From Asterochloris sp. CNOR1 (taxonomy: Eukaryota; Chlorophyta; Trebouxiophyceae; Trebouxiales; Trebouxiaceae): a DNA stretch of 64,000 nucleotides. A program made the translations under genes and the position numbers. Below, piece after piece: positions 59,001 through 64,000 of the stretch. The stretch lies in the NCBI GenBank assembly GCA_963969365.1, contig OZ017747.1, positions 3,348,001-3,412,000 of the forward strand. The letters are read 5' to 3'. The number at the start of each line of letters is the position of its first letter. The first letter of the stretch is position 1. The notes beneath the pieces were generated by a model, which saw only the letters and a list, made by a program, of their open reading frames with translations, ran no database searches and was not told the DNA's origin.

Positions 59001-62000
59001 TCAGCAGCCAGCCCAGCAGGCCACGATGCTTCACCCAGGTGCAGTCAGGCTTTACAGAAGCCCTGGGGCTGTGCGCAGGACTGCGGCCGCCGTCAATGCC
59101 ATGCGTGGGCTGCTGCACGGCGACGACTCGTCCGAGAGCTGCGATGTGCTGCCTGCAGAGGGGCCGCTGGAGCCCCCTCTGCCTGAAGGTCAGGCTGGTG
59201 CCAGGACCCAGAGTCTGCAGGGACTGCAGCGCGCTGCTCCTTCTGAGGAGCATGGCAATACGGCTGGGCCTGGATCGCCAACTGGCGACGCTGCCTGCAA
59301 CCAGCCTGCTGGAGAGCCGCAGCCTGGTGCGGCTGAGGCAAGCCGCAGTTGGCAAACAGTTGGAAATGGGCAGCAGCTGGTGATGCCCACCCCCAGCGCA
59401 CAGCAGGGGCAGCTCCTCCTGACGCCCTCTGTGCGGCACTTCCGGCCTGCTGCTGCTGTGCAGAGGACGCAAGTTGCCAGTTCTGCCCTGAGGGCTATGA
59501 TCCATGGCAATGACACCTCAGACGACTCCCGATCACCCCAGCAGCTGTCGCCTGCCAGCAGCAGCCATGTTGCTGCTGGGGGCAGAGAGCGGCCATCAGC
59601 TGTGCAGGCAACCTCTGCGCACCAGGGCCTTGCCGCTCCAGGGGGTGCCTTGCCCATGAATGCTGCTGAGGCGCATGGCCCAGCTGCAGAGGAAGTGGCT
59701 CCTAATGGCGCCGGCCCTGGAGGCCCTCCCGTCAGTGGGGCATTCAGGCAGGTGCTGGGCCTGCAGGGCAGCACTTCCCCTGGTGCTCAGGGCCTGGCTG
59801 CCCGCACCACAGCAGCGACCGACTCCTTGCAGGAGGATCGGGTCTGGGATCCTGGCTCTGGGCAGCAGCAGCCAGAGACTGCGTCTTGGGAGGACCCAGT
59901 TGGGTCCCTCCACTTGGACCTGTCGGGCGGAGTCTCTCACGGCAGCATGGCGGCGGCCCCTTCCCTGCTGCCCTGCCAGCATGCGCCTGCCAGCAGCTTC
60001 CTGGAGCCTGGAGTCTCTGCTCCAGCAATCAGCGCGCAGCTGGCACAGAGAGCAGCCTCTCACACCACAGGGAGGCCACCGCAATCAGAGAGCCAGCAGG
60101 CTCGTGCTGGTAGCGCAGGCCACAGAAGCATCACTGCTCAGGGAGAGCCTGTCCCTGACGGTGAGCCTCAGGTGAACAGCTGCGCAGCACAGGCGGCAGC
60201 AGCAGAAGGCTCCAGGGTCGGGCAGCAGGAGGCCACCGCAGAGGCAGCAGGCTCACATCAGGGGCCGCAACAGGGCACATGCGTTGCCCAATCCCAAGCT
60301 GAAGCAGGGCCCCTGCTGGGGCCTGCTGCACGTAAGTTCCTGGCAGCTGCTCTCCAGAAGCTGGCCAGCAGGACTGTGTCTGCTCCCGCAGAGGATGGCA
60401 CATCTCAAGAGGCCCAGATTTCTGCCAGCTCAGAGCCTGGAAGATCAGCTGATGCTACAGCAGCAGATCCCAGCGCAGAGGGGCTGCATGTGATGATATT
60501 TCGGCACCGACCTCCAACACAGGTGTGCCACAAGAGCATTTCAAGGCATCTAGCAAGCTCCAGTACTTCTGGAAGTGGAGGTCTTGTCTACAAGAGTGTT
60601 GACCACCAGTGGCGCTATTTGATGGCCCTGGAGTCCTCCCAGGACTTGTCTGCACGGATGTTGGCCAGTACAGTTTTGGGTCATGTTGGCGCTTGAGCTT
60701 GTCCTGCTTGCACATCTCTAGCCGCCAGCAGTCTGTGACTCCACGCCAGCAGGTCTGGCGGTCACTAGACCTGCAGTGCTGCAGGCTGAGGTGGATGTCA
60801 GCATCGCTGAGCTGGGGATCCTGCCCATCGTGCATACGGAGCCCTTTTACAGCAACCCCAGGGACATGCCTGAGCAGGCGCCTGTCTTCGCCAGCACCGT
60901 CTGGCACGTGCCCACCTCTGCCGTCACCAATCTGCCCCTCTTTGTCCAGGTGATTGCCTGTTGTGCAGTTGTGGCAACCATTGCACTGCATTGTCAACAT
61001 GGGGTGAGGTGGCTCCCCCGCCATTGTCAACCATATGCTTTCGAAGTGGCAGCTTGGCTGCTCCCCAAGTGTCCAGTGCATCACGCCAGATGTCTGATGG
61101 CCAAGTCCTACAGATCCTGTGCGAAGGGCCAGTTGCAGCCTGCAGAAGCAGCCTGGCAAACAGGTTGGAGACCTGCATGCAGGGCACGACAGAGGTGCGC
61201 CCTCGTCCCATGGCGCGTCTGAAGGCTGCGCTGACACGTCTACACACCGCCAGGCAGCGAGAGCAGCTGCAACTGCCCTGCTGCCCTCCCCTGTTCCAGC
61301 TGGTGCCCGTGCGCCCACCCCCAAAGCCCCAGGAGATCGCTGCCTGGCTGCTCGATGAGGAGCAGCAGCAGCAGTCCCAGCGTGAGGCACAGGTCAGGGA
61401 GGCCAGAGCAGCCTCAGGGAGCGGCTTTGTCATGGATGCCAACACTGGCAAGCTGGTGCCCCTTGTTGGGGGTGCAGACTCTCAGGTGGGCTGGCTCACC
61501 ATGAAAGTTGTCATGGAAATGGGCATCTGTAATGTGCCAGGGTTGGCCTTGTGCCGAATCGTCCTTGGAAAGTGCTCTGACAGCGCAATTGGGGCAGGTT
61601 GCTTCTGCACCAATCAGGCGGAGCCACAGTCTCCTTTGCCCTGTTGCAGGGCAGTCAGGAAACTGGAAACAGTCTGCTGGGAACACCTGCGCTGGCAAGC
61701 CAGGGGCTGCCCACCAGGCAGCGAGCGGCAGCAAAGAGGAGGCTGTCGGTCGTGACCGCCCCAGCCCAGGAAGAGGATGAGGTGCTTTGCTGAGCTTTAT
61801 GGTGTGAATCCTGCTCAGGTTCAAGGCTGCTGGGGTCCTGCTGCCCAGGGCTTGACTGTGCCGCACGACTGCACAGAGGGCAGCTGCTCAGCAGGCCAAC
61901 CTCTATCCCAGCGTCCTGGGTCTGGCCCTGGCTGCAGCTGCTGGGCGGTGCTCTCTTGTGTCCAGCCTCTTCCGTCCAGAATACTTTACGACTGGGGGGC

Positions 62001-64000
62001 CCAAGATAGCAACAGCTTCCCCCTGGCCCGTTTCAAGTACACAGCTGATGCTTTGGATCCACTCTTGCAGGAACCAATCTGACCGCTGCGCCACCAGTTA
62101 CAGTTTTGCTTGCAGGATGACGACTGCTTCCGCCCAGCCTCCCCCAAGTATGACGAGAACAACTACTTCTATCACACGCCGGCCGTTTTCAAGCAGACTG
62201 GCCCCAGCAGCCGCCACTGGGCCACGCCGGGAAAATTTCTGGCTGCTGCTCCTTCTCAGAGGGTGATCCAAGTCCAGGAGGAAGCTGCCGCTGCGGCTGC
62301 TGCTGCAGCCGACAGTGGCAGAGGGTCACAGGAGAGCTCTGCGTGCAAGAGGTCTGCTGATGTCGTCCATGAGCCACAGGGTAAGAATCTTGCCTGCAAA
62401 GCACATCATACCTTGAGGTGGACCTGGGACCAAGGCAGCACAACAGCAGCTTGAATGCTACAGACAGGCAGACAGCAGCGACGCTTTCAACATTTACACT
62501 ACCTTGTTCTGTTTTGACTGCACAGAAGCCCTGTGCCCGCTTGGCTGCAGGTGGGCCCAAAGCATGCCAGGACAGGCCCCCAGCAGTGCCCCAGCTTCCA
62601 GCTGCTCCTGGGGGGCAGCAGCCGCCAGTGCGCCCAGCTGAGCCCCGCCCTGCGCTGGCAGCCAAGCGCCGCAGCTTTGTGTCCCAGATCACCCCGCCCT
62701 CCCCCATGCCTGGCGCGGGGGGCCAGACGCCTGTCAGCCAGTCTGGCTTCAAGCGCCTGGTGCCCGGCAAGGGGCAGCAGCTGACCCTGACCAGCATAGA
62801 GGTGCATGCAGACAGCAGGTGTGATCCTCAAGCAGTTTCGCTGCCTTGGCAGCTCCCCTGACGAGGTACATAATGCCAGTGCTGTGTGGTCTGCAGCGTG
62901 GCTGTCGAGAAGCAGGCAATGCACCACGTCGAACAGAGTAGACATGCGCTGCTGACTGACATGCACTAACTACTATACACTTGATGTGCTTGGAGCTCTG
63001 GCAGCCTGCCAGCAAGTGGTACAATGGCTGAGCTAGCTGATGAGTGGAAGCTTTAGACAAGCCAGCACCTGCTTGCAGAGGCGCTCTGCTGCCGGACCCG
63101 CGCTATGACGCAGTGCGAGCCATTGTCATGGCAGTCAATGATGACAACGAGGACTGCTCTGATGCTCTGTACATGGCACGCATCCTTCTCTATGACGAGA
63201 AGGGCACCACCCATGGGGATGGGCTGCAAGGGGTGCAGGTGAGCTGTGGGGCTGCCGCTGGTTGCTTGCTTTCATGCTGGCACAGCAGTGGGGACAAGCT
63301 GTGGGGCTCTAGCTGGCTTCAGCTGACTCCTTGACCCTTGGTTGGCGTCTGCCAGTTGGGGCACTGCACATCAGCATGGGCTGCAGAGGCAGAGGCTCCA
63401 TATGAGTTCTGAAGTGTTTACTGGCTGCTTGACGTTTGCCCTGCCCTGGCTAAGAGTGATGAGCTGCTGCTGACTGCACCAGGCTGCACAGCAGCTGGCC
63501 TCACAGCTCACTGTGAACAATCTGCCTGCTGGCAATCGTCATCCATTCAGATGAAGCATGCTGTCGCTCAGAGCAGCACTGCTGCCTGCATTCAGCGCTC
63601 GAGCAGGTCAGCCACCTTGATCCGCTTAAAACCCGACTCTCCCTGTCATCAGCCTGTGCAAATAGTTGTCTGCAGATGGGCTTGTCTCACAATCCTCCAG
63701 TGCAATTGCGGCTGCAGCCCCATGGCTGCTGCTCCTGCAGTCTCAGGGTCCTCCGGCGCTGTCGCTCCTTCAGGTGGATGTCTTCCCCACAGAGGTCAAG
63801 CTGCTGGAGGGCTTCATTGAGGCGCTGCAGTCGCTGGACCCTGACATCTTGGTGGGCTTTGAGGTGCAGCAGAGCTCCGTGGGCTACCTTGCAGACCGGG
63901 GCAACCAGCTGGAGATGCCCCTGCTCAAGCTCATCTCGCGCATGCCAGAGGTGAGCCATCTTCAGACAAGATAGGCTCAGACCATTGCAGCAGACCTTGC
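53070..64000 (+). CDS. REV3: REV3, catalytic subunit of DNA polymerase zeta, 3' partial
   Basis: Translesion polymerase of the B family. Exons: 53070-53279, 53360-53417, 53659-53741, 53981-54106, 54264-54332, 54506-54644, 54868-55018, 55354-55426, 56033-56212, 56582-56911, 57447-57587, 57791-58241, 58769-60522, 60785-60949, 61300-61485, 61650-61781, 62116-62380, 62551-62818, 63079-63238, 63774-63950 and beyond; all join in phase. The N-terminus has the REV3 pattern: VPVIRVFGSTPARQK, FPYLYVSYTDD, ARPFYGYHAEDRLFVKIKLY, HIPYLLQFKIDFNLYGMGFI and NVELELDACMEDILNRDE. A very long low-complexity Ala/Gln/Pro region follows (exons 10-13), as in other REV3 proteins, then SIEVHADSR joined to GALLPDPRYDAVRAIVMAV and SLDPDILVGFEVQQSSVGYL, the start of the exonuclease-like domain. 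The polymerase domain lies past the window. The intron after 55426 has a GC donor. Confidence 0.93.
55674..56040 (+). repeat. Copies of the REV3 exon 9 acceptor edge
   Basis: TGCAGCTGGTGYRC recurs with GCAG at 55674, 55764, 55945 and the real 56029. Three copies also share an upstream block CTGCTRTGCTYTG about 10-20 bp before the acceptor. Spacings are about 90, 181 (two units) and 84 bp. Confidence 0.75.
58183..58365 (+). repeat. Copy of the REV3 exon 12 end in the following intron
   Basis: The coding segment at 58188-58226 (VRSLREQLDQAAS) recurs about 130 bp downstream at 58321-58359 as VRFLRKQLYHAAS, ending at the shared GCTGCCTCAC. Between about 58500 and 58613 a further open segment (EHQDAPLLWG...) starts like the spliced junction EHQGDAP, but no splice phase includes it. 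Confidence 0.65.

Noticed and set aside
60961-61755. 264-aa open frame starting MCSCGNHC
   Set aside because: Mostly the REV3 intron before 61300; only the part from 61300 on has REV3-like sequence and a good acceptor.

Overview
The window is nuclear DNA of a green alga. The reasons are intron-dense genes (about one short exon per 150-300 bp, acceptors almost always TGCAG, donors mostly GTGAGB), an HCF173 gene (psbA translation factor of oxygenic plastids), a plastid-type phosphoglycerate kinase with an N-terminal extension, a plant-type R2R3-MYB, and a ciliary gene (DNAI7/CASC1). The mix of plastid and ciliary genes points to a chlorophyte, perhaps a trebouxiophyte or chlorophycean; that narrower placement is inference. 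There are no rRNA, tRNA, CRISPR or transposon genes that I can support.

Layout, left to right: HCF173 (+, 5' end outside), PGK (-), PPM1G-type PP2C phosphatase (+), CHMP1 ESCRT-III (-), an unrecognised coiled-coil protein (-), a class-3-like lipase (+), a small NDUFC2-like protein (-), a U2AF65-like SR protein (+), a CLC chloride channel/exchanger (+), proteasome lid subunit RPN6 (-), DNAI7/CASC1 (+), an R2R3-MYB (+), an AP endonuclease (-) and the N-terminal part of DNA polymerase zeta REV3 (+, runs off the end). Genes mostly alternate in orientation, giving short shared promoters (106-165 bp for two pairs) and tail-to-tail pairs whose 3' ends probably overlap. They are housekeeping genes with no common pathway; two pairs share a theme (PPM1G and the U2AF-like protein in splicing, AP endonuclease and REV3 in DNA damage tolerance).

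Exon models were built by hand from splice sites and reading phase. Complete models that close in frame: PGK 478 aa, PPM1G 590 or 616 aa, CHMP1 205 aa, U2AF-like 506 aa, CLC 999 aa, RPN6 415 aa, DNAI7 656 aa, MYB about 556 aa, AP endonuclease up to 360 aa.

The most unusual signal lies in the introns. In at least eight genes an intron holds degenerate, head-to-tail copies (period about 70-90 bp, exactly 75-76 bp in the MYB gene) of the neighbouring exon edge, including its splice site. The real exon is the last (or first) unit of the array. At least eight introns have GC donors. One PPM1G intron holds two inverted repeats, one of them a perfect 18-bp-arm palindrome.
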